From Vespula vulgaris (Eukaryota; Arthropoda; Insecta; Hymenoptera; Vespidae), in the NCBI RefSeq assembly GCF_905475345.1, contig NC_066594.1:4635501-4699500 (forward strand): 64,000 nt of DNA, written 5' to 3'. The notes below the pieces were generated by a model. It did no database searches. It was not told where the DNA came from and saw nothing but the letters and a program-made list of their open reading frames with translations. Shown here piece by piece: positions 25,701 to 38,660 of the stretch (position 1 is the stretch's first letter; every line of letters begins with the position of its first letter). The translations under genes were made by a program, and so were the position numbers.

Positions 25701-26190
25701 TATCTAAATTTATTTATCTTCAATGATTTTGCTTCTAGTTACAAAGCGAAAATCAACCTGAATTTTCAACAGTAAATATGTAGATAAACATCATGACGTT
25801 AGACACATAGATACGATACAACATGTTAATTGTTATATCGACTATACCAAGGTTGCATCCTTTGAATACATGGTTTTCTTGGGTTAATTTTTGGTGTGGA
25901 GTAGTATCTGTGTATTACCAGTACGACATGCTGTCTAAAGTCGAAAACGAGCCGTTTCATTTGGTTTTTAGTCGACTTAATTAAAGCCTCGCTTTAGTTT
26001 AATGAAAGCCACTCCAAACGATATCATAAGCAACTTTGTTGGAAAATAAAGTTTCATGTGAGAACGAGGAAGATATAGATACAGTTTTAGTTAGGTAACA
26101 GCCATATTCTCATATACGAAACGTTTTAACGAACGAGTCGTTAAACATCATCGCTGGTTAGCCATTAAATATCAGGAACATAACGAGAAG
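22733..26190. other. Non-coding stretch
   Basis: No gene recognised. The interval 24480-24680 is GC-richer (CGGGACGACCTCGTAGCGAC-type sequence) and sits in a 149-codon plus-strand frame that degenerates into a Leu/Phe-rich translation of the pyrimidine tract at 24881-24921. There is no domain and no splice context. The rest is AT-rich with unremarkable short frames. Confidence 0.6.
24881..24921. repeat. Polypyrimidine (TTC/CTT-rich) tract
   Basis: About 41 nt of pure C/T on the + strand, built of TTCTCTTC- and CTTCTTCTT-type units. It produces spurious Leu- or Phe-rich open frames. Confidence 0.9.
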
Positions 26191-26252
26191 AGGAGTGGCG
26201 TGGTGGCACACCTGTGCACCGTGTTTGTCGGTGGTTCGAGTCTAATCTTTCG
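26190..26252 (+). other. Decayed tRNA-like or SINE-head sequence
   Basis: TGGCGTGGTGG at 26196-26206 resembles a tRNA A box (consensus TGGCNNAGTGG). GGTTCGAGTCT at 26233-26243 matches a B box (GGTTCGANTCY) almost perfectly. The spacing between them (26 nt) is shorter than in a normal tRNA (about 30-35 nt). The T-stem pairs only partly, and no clear acceptor stem closes it. This is what a tRNA pseudogene or the tRNA-derived 5' head of a SINE looks like. A second A-box-like string, AACCGAGCGGTC, follows at about 26291-26302 without its own B box. I do not call a functional tRNA. Confidence 0.35.
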
Positions 26253-27322
26253 TCGCTCGTGTAGTAGCTTATAACGACTATGTCTTTATTAACCGAGCGG
26301 TCTGTTAAACCAAGGATGGTGGCCCGGCTAGAACGACCTAAAACGCCCACCGACGACCGACACTAATTAGAGCAAAATACGGTAAATTAACAGCACTAGC
26401 GGTAGGAATTTTGTCGTTAGTGCTGGGAAAACTTAAAATGACAATTTAGCAAACTAACTCGTGTGTCAAACTGCACAAGTATTCAAACGAAAGAAAATAT
26501 ACGACGCGCCTACCACTCGATACATTTTTTTCTGTCACATGTCTCTTCCCGACATTGGTATTCCAAATATATGGAAAATAAAGTATGCGAGGGTAAACGG
26601 CTGACAGCAACAAAATCGATGAGTCTTGTATCAAAATGAAATCGTTGCAAGATTTTTCACAAGATATCTAAACCACGGAACTTGCCATAAAAGTCTAACT
26701 GAGATATTCAAGGTTTTTAGAGTTAATATAGCAGGAAGAATAGTTTCGTTAAATAAAATAAATTTCGTGCTTATTTAAAACATACTCGTATATTATAAGA
26801 AAAAGTAAAATCTGATAAAGTTAATACAAAGATCAATCGCATATCGAAAATATTGAAAAATATATGATAGAAGGAGGAAAGAAGTAAAAGCGGAATGATA
26901 TAAATTTGAAAGCGTTAAAGACAGGCTTTACGTCATCGTCGGCAGCTGTCGATTACAGCCGCGGTCTATAAGCACCTAATGCGATTTGCTGGTAGGTTTC
27001 GGAACGCTCGATAGGTACACGACGACACGTATCGACGATGGTTCTCTCACGTTTCGACATGGACGCTCTCGTCGTACACGAGTCCTTTTCTCCTCTGCTT
27101 TCCCTTCCTTGCGAATTGAAACGGTGCTTCCAACGACCACATCGAAAGGTGATTTCAATTCCAGCAGTAAAAGTATAATAATAAGTTTTCGTTATCCTCG
27201 TAATAATTATAATATTAATACTTATCCATCGAATAATTCGAATTAAACGAAAAGTATTCGAGTATTTTAGACGACATTAGATTTTCACGATATCGTTAAC
27301 CAAGATTTAAACGAAGTCTATT

Positions 27323-27820
27323 TTGTCTAGAACTATTCGGAATACGTACATGAGTCTTACCACATGTTCTATAGATATCGGTGGCATCTACTACGTGACT
27401 ACGACTTACATTGCGAGAACAAGAGGAGGAGCCGCCCGGCGGGCATTCGAATTGAATTTGAGTAAGTTCTACGGTAATTGTATCTTGCGGCTACGAACAC
27501 CGAAACAATCCGTCCGTGCTACAATTACAGTTACCGGCTTCTTGCTTTTTCTCTATATGTTGAGTATTTCATCTGTATTCTCGTTTGACATTAGTTTATA
27601 TTACATTATGGAAATGCTCAAAGGTCAATTCCTATCCCTTATCTTCGATTATCTTCAATTACAAATCACAAATAATAAATTTCAAGCAATTTACTTGCTC
27701 TACATTTTTCATTTATTTGACTACCGACGTATACGATATTCAATCACTGAAAGGATTAAAAAAAGCATCTTCTTCCGTATCGATTCGAACAATAACACAA
27801 TGACAATAATGAATATATAA
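27323..27820 (+). other. Doubtful long open frame (165 codons)
   Basis: The frame opens at TTG, with the first ATG about nine codons later. The translation begins with Thr/Ile/Tyr-rich sequence, has an Arg/Ala-rich patch (around residues 33-42) and then hydrophobic Leu/Tyr/Phe-rich sequence. I see no conserved domain, no convincing signal peptide and no Kozak-like start. The first 220 nt are richer in G+C than the rest. It is long for chance but not implausible, given the number of frames in 64 kb. I do not assign a function. Confidence 0.12.
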
Positions 27821-30800
27821 TAAGTATTGTTTGTAGAACGAATAAATACGAAATAAGGCAAGTTTAATAAGTTGTATGATTCGTCGAAGAAAAAAAGCGA
27901 AGATGAAACCTTTCAACATTTTTAATTATATAGTCAAATATTAAGAGTGATTCAGAAATAGTTCACGATGCTTTTCAAAGAGAAGTTCGAACGGTAGAAA
28001 AAGAAAGAAGTAAAAAATAAAAGACGGGAAAGTAGAAAATCCGAGAAGAAAGGAAATACGTCACGAGATACAATTGTTTCGGTTGTAAAAGTATCGATAG
28101 AATTCCTCGATGGCAAATATCTCAAAGTTCTGCCTTTTTTCCTTCGTCCTTATCTCTTTTTCTTTCATATTCTTGTCTATCAACAAATACATGTACTTCG
28201 TTCATATTCAATAATTTTACTTACACATGAAAAATATCGAAATCTGTCCTATCGACGAAAGCGTTTTGCGAGAAAGCGAACAGATTCATATTGCATGAGG
28301 AACGCACCGCGAATCATCATCTGCAAAAACTATTTTGTCTGTTGTTTCTTGAGGATTTTCTTATTGAATATTTTTTATACGATGAATAAATTTTTTATAT
28401 GATTTATAGAACGACAAATAACTATTTCAACGATAAGAGGTTGGACTCAATCGATCTACCATTTTTTTTTTTCCATCGCGATTCATCCTTCTCTCTTTAT
28501 TGTCGATAGAAGTAGGTTCTATTGAAAAGCATCTGTAACAATTTTTCTCTCTTTCTCCATCCCTTTTTGTCGCAACGATTGAAAGTTAAAAGGAACAAGT
28601 AGTAAGAAATTACAGCTTAAAGTTTGAGTAACCGACAGAAACGTCGTTTTAACTCGGTTTTTTTTTATAGAACAAAATACGCGCGTGGATTTACGGATTA
28701 AAGAGGTTGGTGGGAAGGAAGAAAGAGAGATGAAAGCGATCGGTTGAAAGAGCGAGAACGAAAGGAAGTTCGCATCTAAATCACTGCCGGGGAAATTATG
28801 CACCCGGAGAGAATTACGTAGCATTAAAACTGCGTAATGCATGGCCGAAGATAAAGGCACCTGCACGTTTCTCCTCTTTTGCGAGATTTGTTGCCGGCTA
28901 TGTCACGTAAAGCTACCTTACCTTAGCTTCTGGCGTTGCTTACAATTTTACCGATATTACATTTTATTCGACCCATTGACACGCGATCATAATATATACC
29001 ATCAATTCTGTTTTAAGGACTTTTATTAATTACTCTTTTATTACGCTTTCAACGCGAATCCTTTGAAACAAAAAATAATAATAATAAAAGTGGCTTTCAA
29101 GCTATCGTACGTCATTGGATTTTAGAATAAAAAAAAACCAACGTTCAGTCAAACTCACGTACGCCATTCGATTAGCACAATATTTGCCGTGTAATCCAAA
29201 ATCAATTAGTCATGCTTATCGTCGCACCAAGTTACGTCGGTAACAGACGAGCCAAATCAAAGAGCGCCCCTTTCGTAGAAAGGCCTGTTTCTCGTTATAA
29301 TATACAAGAGATCATCGATCATAACCTTCGAAAAGTAAACATCAAGCCTGCTTGTTTCCTTTTATCCCCCTTATTTCTTTCCTTTCTCCTATAATTTCTT
29401 TCTTACAATCAAGATCTATGTCGTAAACGATGAGAAACGAGCTAACCAGCATACCAAGCGAAACTCGATCGAGCACTCTTTTCGGATTCGTGAAAACGAC
29501 AACGAAATGGTCCTCGTTCGAAGAAAATTAACACCTCGTTAGAGAGAAAGAAATGAAAAAAAAAGATGGAAAGAAAAATTCAGGCCGTTACCTGAAATAG
29601 AGCAACTTGATTTCAAATCATTTGGAAAAAAGCCTCGTTGTCGTTTCTATGATTCCACCTCGTGAACCATTTCTCGTGATTCCACCTCGAAAAATGCTCT
29701 TTTAAAGAGGATTTGTTTCGCAAACCCCATACTACGAATTTAGAATTTTTCTACTGGTGATCCTTCGTGTAACCGAATTTTCCCAGTTATTCTCTTGAAT
29801 AAAATTCTCTTTTCATCGTCCGTGAGAAATTTTCCACGAACGATATGAACGAAGACATAGTTTTTGCTGGAAAGAGAAGGAGTGTAGGAAAGAGAGAGAA
29901 AGACAAAGAGAATACTCCTAAATCACATCGCATTCTAGCCCTGATCTTCAGTCGGAAGTTGGAACTCGAACTCGGCCGTGCATCAAACCGAATACGGACT
30001 CGAAGTTAGATCTCGATAAGTTTACCCTACGGTTTACCTACGCTTTCTCGCTTTCTCTTCGTTTGCCTATCTTCGATTAACTACGTCAGCTCAAGCCAGC
30101 TTGCGTTAATGTTATACGTGCTCTTTGTACTCAATGAAACTCTAAACTGAAAGAAGCAAATAAACGAGTAGAATGTATCAAAAGAAAAATGATAATTTGT
30201 AAGATTAAAAAAATTGTAATAATTATAAATAATAATCAAAGAAAAGTATTTTAAGAAAAACTAAAGCTTCTCTTTGCGAGAAAGAAATTCCATTTATTTT
30301 CATAGGCAAACGATAATTAAATCATTGTTTTTTCTCTGAATCCTACATTTTTTCTTTGACTGACATCAGTTAATCTTTAGCTTCAATTTCTACATCACAT
30401 TATTAGAATTCAGCTTTTGTTATATTACGAAAAATTCCACAATTTCGAAATCAATCAATAATTTTCATCTATGAAGATTAATAAAACCAAAGTGATCCTT
30501 TTCTCAACACATATTTTTTACAGTTTAATTTTATTCATTGATAGAGAACAAAATGCATACATTCTGTCGGCTTATTCGAGCGCAAAAAGTCACTATATGT
30601 ACTTCAATTTTTTTATCACATGTGAATATATTCCTACATTCGCAATACTTTCTAAAACATATGCTTTTTATTAAGGACTAAATATTTTTTGAAAACTTAT
30701 AATTCTACTAAACATAAGATTAATGAATTATCGATACATGATTATAAGTAAAAGAAAACTCGATTAATAGACTGACTATTAATAAGCGTTGTCGATTTAT

Positions 30801-31032
30801 TATTTGCTTAATGAATCTTGGATTTGCACAGAGATAGGAAGACATTTCTGTTGCTTACGTTTGAATCGCAAGTTCTTGATGATGGATTGGTCCAAAAGTG
30901 CGTTTCATAACGTGGAATAATACGCGAAGCCATATCAGAGATTAGTTCGGTATAACGTCAGTTTACCGTGCTCTTTGCTACGCATCAGCAATGTACACAT
31001 GCATCTTGATATCCGTCACTTTGCCACACACT

Positions 31033-31065
31033 CTATATATATGTATATATATTATATATATGTAG
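31033..31065. repeat. Imperfect (TA)n microsatellite
   Basis: Short TATATA blocks interrupted by TG and TT. AT-rich simple sequence. Confidence 0.85.
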
Positions 31066-31644
31066 AACCGACACGAGTGTCAGTATTCGTGTTCTATCTC
31101 ATAATACGAATAACGATGGTAGGTATATCGTGCAAACTCGAGATATAGCCATACTTAAAAGTTGCTTAGCATTTTCCAAGTGCACATAAAACAGTAAAAC
31201 AATTTAAACACGTTTTGTCAGAAACGTGAGAATTTATTCTATGGAAGATTTGCTTCGAAAAGTGGCAGACTAATGTTTCGAACGAATAACATGTAGATAG
31301 TTGCTATGTATACCATTCGTGTTTCAGGGATACATCGTTCAAAAGCGACGAGAGGAGAGAATAACACTGGTCGGCTTTTCGACCACTCTTGAGACGATTA
31401 GTATCGTCGTGACAGCGAACGAAAACAGAAAATCGATTTTTTTGCGGACCATGTAACCTCGTTTCCTCGAAGGTTTAAGGAATGCACCGCTCATGTGACA
31501 GAGAGTAGAAAATAGGTGAGCATGCCTGGCATGCATTTTATACAAAGCGCCGACATAACCCAATGTAATTTGCAATTCAATTCCATCGTACGTGCTTCGT
31601 AAAGACATGTCCTTTTTGCCTCTATATGGAAACATTCTCATAAA

Positions 31645-32037
31645 ATGAAAATCGAATGGTACGCATTGAAAAAATTATCAACCTGGAGAAGGCGAGTTGT
31701 CATCATGTTCGTCGATATACAAAGGATGAAATATAACCATCTCGTTTTACCAGAGATCCTTCCGGAAAAAGTTCGGGCTCGACATTCTGATAATTTTTTT
31801 GCCTGCACATCACAAATTATTTGTGGTTATGCTAACGATAAAATATGCTCGAAAGACTGTAGACTTAACGAAAAGACAAAGAGAAACGCTCAGAATCAAA
31901 CGAATATATCGTTTGCCTTGGTTCGTCGAATTGTAACAAATATGAACAACATTTCACTGTCACGAAAAAAGTCAAAGAGGAAAAAGGAAGTTTCTCTTAT
32001 TCTCCAATTTATCGCCCTGCAAACTGAATTAATATAA
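31645..32037 (+). other. Doubtful open frame with ATG (130 codons)
   Basis: The frame starts at an ATG with A at -3 and stays open for 130 codons. The predicted product is basic (many Lys/Arg), has four scattered Cys between about residues 53 and 73 and a Lys/Arg-rich patch near residues 108-115. No signal peptide or membrane segment is visible. I recognise no family. Codon use is not obviously different from flanking DNA. It could be an orphan gene, part of a long non-coding transcript, or chance. Confidence 0.15.
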
Positions 32038-32418
32038 CTCACTATTTCCGTGACACACCTACGTCGTGTCGACGCTTGCACAACTCATGTATTATTAATA
32101 TGCGCATACGAACTTGTTTTAACCAAGCTGATGCAAATAATGTGAAGTCTAAAGTTAAGAGATAATTTAAATCTCACTCCATGAAACGCAATGCGTTTGG
32201 CTACAAACTTATAGACAATTCTTGTCTCGTGAACTTCTTTTGAAAATCACAAATGATCAAATAAAGAACAGAAGAAATCAGAAAAAAGCTACACGTCTGC
32301 TACGAGTCAGCTCGATTTAAAGCATTTAATCGATTCCCTATATCGAAAATACGAAACTCAGCGATGCATTCGTAAAGTCAGCAAACTCGAAAAATGCCCA
32401 TCTATGCAAAGTGACTGA

Positions 32419-32742
32419 TCGGACAATATCGAAGAATGTAAAAGTCGATTCAACGAAAGGTTCGGCCTCGTAAACAGTTACGAAAAACAGAAAAGTCATA
32501 AGCAATATACAACTGTTCCAAGAGTTTCATTTGCGATAGAACCACAAGAACCTCCAAACTGCAACTGTCCCCCGCAGGAGGCCGAGAGTAGCTCGTTACT
32601 CGGTGAACTATATTCGGAGGATCGGACTGGTGGTAAGCCGCAACACTTCCTACTGGAGGTTCGCGGTTCCCTCAGGAATTTCTGCCTCCTCCTTCCGCAT
32701 CTTCGAATCGAGAGCTCTCAAGAGACACTCGCGCGACCGTGA
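32419..32742 (+). other. GC-rich open stretch without a start codon (possible exon, relic or structured element)
   Basis: This 108-codon frame is open between an upstream TGA (ending about 32418) and a TGA at 32740-32742, but contains no ATG. The second half (about 32545-32700) is much richer in G+C than the neighbouring DNA. It has an acceptor-like CCCCCGCAG ending near 32577 and a donor-like GGTAAGCC near 32632, which would bracket a 55-nt piece. An inverted repeat GAACCTCCA (32548-32556) / TGGAGGTTC (32654-32662) encloses the GC-rich core. A smaller hairpin-like CCGAGAGTA...TTACTCGG lies inside. I recognise no protein domain or known RNA family. Confidence 0.2.
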
Positions 32743-32762
32743 AACACCTTACCATGCGAGCT

Positions 32763-34360
32763 GAGAAGCCACTAAATCGCTAGTTTACTGGTAGATGTAT
32801 ATTCTCTAAGTCTATATAAAAGATAAATAAATTAGTTTGGCTACTGGATATATATCTTAAAGCATTCCAATTATTTGTTTATGAACAATATCCAACCTTG
32901 TTGCGAACTACTATAACGCCCTTCTCAATATAAGGCAATATATACGGGAATTTATAAGACACATTCCACTCTGAAGTAGCGAACTATTTCAATAACTGAT
33001 CGATAACAAGATACGAAGAAAAACGCTGAGGTTATCTTCTTTTTATTTCTTTCTCACCTTCTTTCAAATGTAGATTCATATACAACTCTTCTTGAAAAGT
33101 ATTTAAACGTGCAAATAGTCAGAAGTTTAGGACGAAAGTATTGCGATTGATCTGTTTGAGGGTTTTAGACGATTCTCCCTCGTGGATGCTTATTTTTGCG
33201 TATTTTACATTCCACGAAATCTTCCTCCCTCTCCTTCCTTTATATTGGTAGACGTTTATACCTACACGCTTCGTATATATATGTATATAGATTAGGAAGA
33301 AAAGTTGGAATATTCTACTCAAAGAGCGAATATATTTAGTTCGACAAGGATCTACCCAACTGAGTAATATTTCGCATGATATAGGATGAACCGGTTTTTA
33401 GATAATTCTTAGATTTTTAGATAATTCTCCAAATTCAGAGTACGAACTATTTTCTAAGACAAAAAAAAGAAAGAAAGAAGATAGTATAATAAAATCAGTT
33501 CTCTCTTTTTTTTTCCTTCTCTTTTCTCGTCCTTCTCAAATGGACCAAATTTGCGATACGGGCTTCTTCGAAAGGATTACTTTGTTACATTACGAATTTC
33601 TTGATGAAGGGTTCTAACTTTGAGATAAATCATTGAGGGATGAAATTCGAAAATGGCTGATTAGTTAGACGTTTCTCCACTAACTCGATTTAATTACTTC
33701 ACTGATAAATGAACTCTGACGTCGAATCTCTTCCTTATCGTATTAACACCTTCGTATATTATCGGCAAAGTCAATATTTAATCTTACACGGAGGATTCTA
33801 AAACAAATACAAAATGGTATGCTAGTTTATTGGTAAATTCACGCTTGAACATCGAGAAAACATTCGTAGAACTCTTGTTACGTGAACGGCGTGACCCGAA
33901 TTGCGAATCGTATGGAATTGTGGTAAGACCGTCGAAATCGAAAAAAGGAAGAAAAGAAAAAGGAGAGCACTGTTATCATATGTACAAATAGCGTGAGCAA
34001 ATCGATGTTGCTATAATCGGCATATTGTTATCTCACGGTATGAAATCGAGGCAAAAATCGGTCAATGTCGTTAAACGATTCTTTAAGATGAGTTTTTCTT
34101 GATTACTTATTTTCTATTTTAAAAAGCTCTCGATCCTTGGTATTCCGCGAGACAAATCTAACTTCTCGTGTTGCAAATGACTCCTTTTAAGTACTTACGA
34201 CATTTGAGATAATTGCGTCGACATTCGATACAATTGTCGAATGCGTCAAACAACATCGTTCATACATTTAACCGATCGTGCTGTTCATTTCACTACTACC
34301 GTAGCGAACTTGAGTCTTGATGTTGGTCAACAAATCATAGTACGAGCCGAACGTCGCTCA
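32763..34360. other. Non-coding stretch
   Basis: No gene recognised. It is AT-rich with a short 15-bp tandem-like repeat (TTTTTAGATAATTCT at 33395-33409 and again at 33414-33428, 19-nt period) and a pyrimidine tract near 33504-33537. The remaining open frames are short and featureless. Confidence 0.6.
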
Positions 34361-34364
34361 AGAA

Positions 34365-34515
34365 GATGGATAAACGAGTAGCGATGCAGATAGGTCGAAT
34401 GGATGCGCGAACGAATGGATGAATAGATGGATGAATGGACGGCCGATCAGACGGATAGATATGCGGATGGACGAATAAATGGATGGACGATGGATGGTTG
34501 GACAGGTAGGTGGAT
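34365..34515. repeat. Degenerate GGAT/GGAC (ATGGAT) minisatellite
   Basis: Roughly 150 nt composed of variants of ATGGAT, GGACG and GAATGGAT in the same orientation. Examples are GGATGAATAGATGGATGAAT around 34417-34436 and GGATGGACGATGGATGG around 34481-34497. The frames crossing it give Asp/Gly/Trp- or Ile/His/Pro/Ser-rich periodic peptides, which are repeat artefacts. The degeneracy suggests an old array. Confidence 0.85.
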
Positions 34516-37500
34516 ACATAAAGGCAGTGGGGGAAGAGAAAAAGAGAGTGGGAAAGAAATAAACGAGATTCAAAGTGGTACGATCGGGGAAAGGTATTGG
34601 GAAGGAGAAATAGCTTTGGAGGGAGAAACGATTAATCCCCCTTGTCATTTAAACCGAGACCAATGCGTGTCGTACGACCGTGGCCGAACGTTGTCGATCG
34701 TTATTGGAACGGTTATCGATTTATAGCTATCGCGTCGTCGTTGCGTTGGAGAAAGCGAAACATTCGTCAGAGTGGGGCGGATTCCCGTCACTCGTCGCTA
34801 CCAGAGGGGGAGATAGGAAAGGGTGGGGAAGGAAGAGGTAAAGAATCAATGATAATTGAAATTCGAGTGGCAACAGTAACGCGATGTTGACGCAATAACG
34901 CGCCGCAATAAGCAAGTACGCGTTACAACTTCAATATTAAAGATATCGTTCTTTTTTTTATCGTTTTCTTTTCATCTCTCTTTTTCTCCCCCGCATTGAA
35001 TTATTTCTTCAGCTAATGCAATAATCTATGGGAGCTCATAAGCTATGGCTTATTCAGTAGGACATGCAGATTCCTACAAAAAAGAAGGAAAAGTTTGTAT
35101 GTACGCACAAAGGGACGTTTTTGAACAGAATATGTACCATGAACAATACCTCCTCTACTCTATTCGATAAGGCAGAGAGACTATTAATTAAGAACGACAA
35201 AAACACTACTTTACCCCTTTTTCTTCATCGGAAAGACGGCTTACCTTCTTTTTCTATAGAATCGAAAACTCGAAAATAATCAGAAAACATTTTTGCCATG
35301 AATCTTTTCGAAATATTATCGCTAACGTATCAACCTCGTTTACTCAGACAACAGACTTCATCGTTTGAAAAGTGCACTACGTTGTAAGAATGTATACAAA
35401 GAAAAGTCGTCCTACGAGTTCAAAGCCATAATTGAGTAAGTTGTAGACTTTGACAAAGATCTTTCTATTCTCTTGACCTTCTTTGATTTTCTCTGACTTT
35501 TACCGACTATGCTCGTTACCTCACGTTTTGTCACGTTTAGGATCCATTCGCAATAACGTGCTTGGGTGCTTGAATTACGGCATAAAAGACGCTAAAATAA
35601 TAAAGAGTTTGCGAACGTAATAAAACACATGCTTTTTTCATCTAATATATGTTTCCGAAGTGTTTGCGCTTTTACGATTAACTCTTTCAAAATAATAATA
35701 ATTTATTTAAATATGTTCTTATTTTTAATCTACTAAATAAAATTTATACTTACGTAATAATAATATTATAAAAATGGAAAAGGAAGAAAATAATTAATAA
35801 TTGATTTTTACAATTTTAAAACACGATACGATAAATTAACACCGTACTAAAAACAATGTGTAATAACTTAACTCTCGTCTCTTACAAATTTTCCAACATC
35901 GAGTGAAGTTCACGAAAAATAGAATAAATTGCTGTTTTTACAATTTTCCTCAAGAACAACTTTTACAACTTTCCACAAGAATCTAATGATATATGATTGA
36001 GCGAACAAAAGAACCACTTAGACCTTTTCCGATCCAATGTCAGAGATTCAATTTATTTAATGCTTCCAAATCATTCTAATAGTGTATTCAAATGTGATTT
36101 TTCCCTTATAAAATTATTCAAAATTCATATCATCATAGGTTATTGAATTCATCTCGATATCTATTGTATCGTTATATTAATAAAAATGTATACAAATTTT
36201 CAATCAAATTACCGGTTATCATTCTCTTTCTATGGTTCATTTTTTTCTGCAATAATATCCTATATCAATAAAAATCACAAAATTTTTTTACGAATACAAA
36301 ATAAATTGCTTTTTGGTAATTGGTTGTAATGTTAGCACATAAAAGTCAAATCAAAAAAATTTTAACGTATGTAAATATTTCCAAAAATAATCTGTAAAAA
36401 AAATTTCGATGGTAATAGCATAATACTGTTGCAAAGTGCTGAAACGCTGATTAAGTTCTCAAAATCCGAAGGATGAAAGGTCCTCGTATCGAAAAGAACA
36501 TCCTATCTCGACGTTCGTGCAGTAAGGTATACGATTTATGACTTTCCTCGCTTTTCTACTTTAGTATCCTCCTATTTTCTTTTCCTCCCTTATACGTTTT
36601 TCGTAAAACTCTACAACATCCTTCTTCTTAGAACTTAACGCAAAAATACAGTGATTACAGTATTATGTAAGTAAAAATAATCACTTTGAAGAAATCATTC
36701 CTATATATATATATGTTCTTTAACAATTAAATAATATAAAATAGCATATATAGGGTCCATTACTAAACTTAATATGACCGACCAAAATATTTTAATGATG
36801 AATGTCACAAGTATTGATTTTAGGATGGGACAGATATAGACGGAAATACAAACAATAGTTTAGCAAAATGTTTTGTCTGCATTAGTGATCATCAAATATC
36901 TTTATGGGTGGTTTTTAGCAGGAGGTTTCTGCAGGTATCTTGAATTCCTGTCGATATTGCCTCGTAAGAATTTATTTTACTATTTTTTGTGTTCTTCAAT
37001 CGAATGTCACAAATAATTGTTCAACTATTCGAGGAATATGAGAATGATAATAAGAACATCTGGTCTGCAAAACGTCTATCGTCAAGCGATCTTCATAAAT
37101 TGAGATCTTCGACCTTAACAATGTCAAACAAATAATTAAATAATAAGATTTCTTAAAATTCCTTCACTGCTGAAACATACATATTAGTTATATATTAATA
37201 TCATTTGAAGTTCGATAAGTCGTTCAAATAAAATCGAAGGTCGATCGTCCAACTGTAACGTAGTTAATTCTCGCTCGTGAACTTCGTCGGGTCTATCCTG
37301 CGATGATTGCACGCGACGAATATACGACTGTTACTTATTTAAAGATATGTAAAAAATAGAAAATGGGTACAACTATTCGGAACTTCGATAGAGAACTTTG
37401 GTAAAGTAGCTCCGTCGGCAATTATTAATTAAAACCGATAGATGGAGGATAGGCATTGGAAACGACGCAAGACGGCGAGAAAGTTGCAATTGTGAAACTT

Positions 37501-37617
37501 GGATTTTCAAGAAAGTTTTCTTCTCAAGAGACTTGTTTTTACCGATAGTAATCGATGCGATACAGTATTTCCGTCGCTTTTTCTTCAACAAAGGAGAACG
37601 TAACATTCTTCTTGGAT

Positions 37618-37678
37618 GGAAAGAAAAGGAAAAGAAAAAAGAGAAGGAAGAAGAGAAGAAGGAGAGAAAGGAGAAAGA
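37618..37678. repeat. 61-nt polypurine tract
   Basis: An uninterrupted A/G run on the + strand made of AAAAG and GGAAG units. It encodes a Lys/Glu-rich peptide in one frame, which I consider an artefact. Mirror-like purine tracts of this length can form triplex structures, but no function can be claimed. Confidence 0.92.
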
Positions 37679-38638
37679 TCTGACGCAACCTCATTTGGTA
37701 AATCCGTCCTTCTGATTAAACCTAGGTAGACTGAATGTTTACGAGAAGGGATCTCTATTTTCCTTTTACTCCTTCCAAACTTCCTTTATCCGCGTGATTA
37801 CTCATTTGCCAAGCAATTTGCACTCTCAAAAAGCGTGTGCCATGTTAGAACGAGTACAGATTCATTCTCGCAATGCTAATGTATTTGTGATATTCCTTTT
37901 TCGAGTACGGCATCGTTTTAATGAATAATTTTGAACGAAACGAGATCAAAATTAATTTTAACTTAAAATAGCACGAAAAAGAAAGATTTTTTTTCGAAAC
38001 ATCTTCTGATTAATTTTTTTATATGATTTATATAAAAATTCTCGATAAAAATTCTCCCCTTGTTATATTTATTTAAAACATTCATTATTTGAATAATAAA
38101 AGAACTAAGTATCGTGATATACATGTATAGTATAAAAGGATCAAGTGACGCCTCGTAAATGACTTTTCTTAATCTATCCTATCGTATTAAGTCATAACTT
38201 AATTTTAAAGGCCTTAACAAATTTATCGATTCTTGATAAGCTCCTCGAAAGCATCAAGTGTAATAGAAATTTGACAGATATATCGTATATATGCGAACAA
38301 GTAAAATTCTAATTACCTATAAAAAATGGAGGGTATTGTCGCTATAGTTTGATGAGCAAAAATCGAAGAATTATTTGGAATAAGGCAGGAAGATAACAAG
38401 AAGAGAAGAAACTATATAAGTTTGGGGAATACAATGTTTTAAATTAATAAGTCAGTTGGACATGGCACGAAAAATTTACTATGAAAGTTGCGGAACTGTT
38501 TCGCGACAGAGCTGTCTCAACTCTCAGAGTGACGAACGGGTATACTCGAGTTGTTCTAAATGTCATGGATAAACGTTGCAGCTATGTAATCGAAGGTCTG
38601 GAGATTAGAATTTAAAAAAAATATAAAGGTCAGAAAAA

Positions 38639-38660
38639 GAAAGAGAGAGAGAGAGAGAGA
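38639..38660. repeat. (GA)n microsatellite
   Basis: A GA dinucleotide run of about 22 nt within a purine-rich stretch. Confidence 0.92.

Larger units (their letters stand above)
26253..32417. other. Non-coding stretch
   Basis: No gene recognised. A TTG-initiated 165-codon + frame (27323-27820) and an ATG-initiated 130-codon + frame (31645-32037) are the longest open frames. They are described separately as doubtful. GC-richer sequence occurs at about 26930-27150, 27360-27540 and 29930-30080. A 13-bp direct repeat TGATTCCACCTCG occurs at 29650 and again about 28 nt later. An AT-rich imperfect TATATG repeat lies at 31033-31065. Confidence 0.55.
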
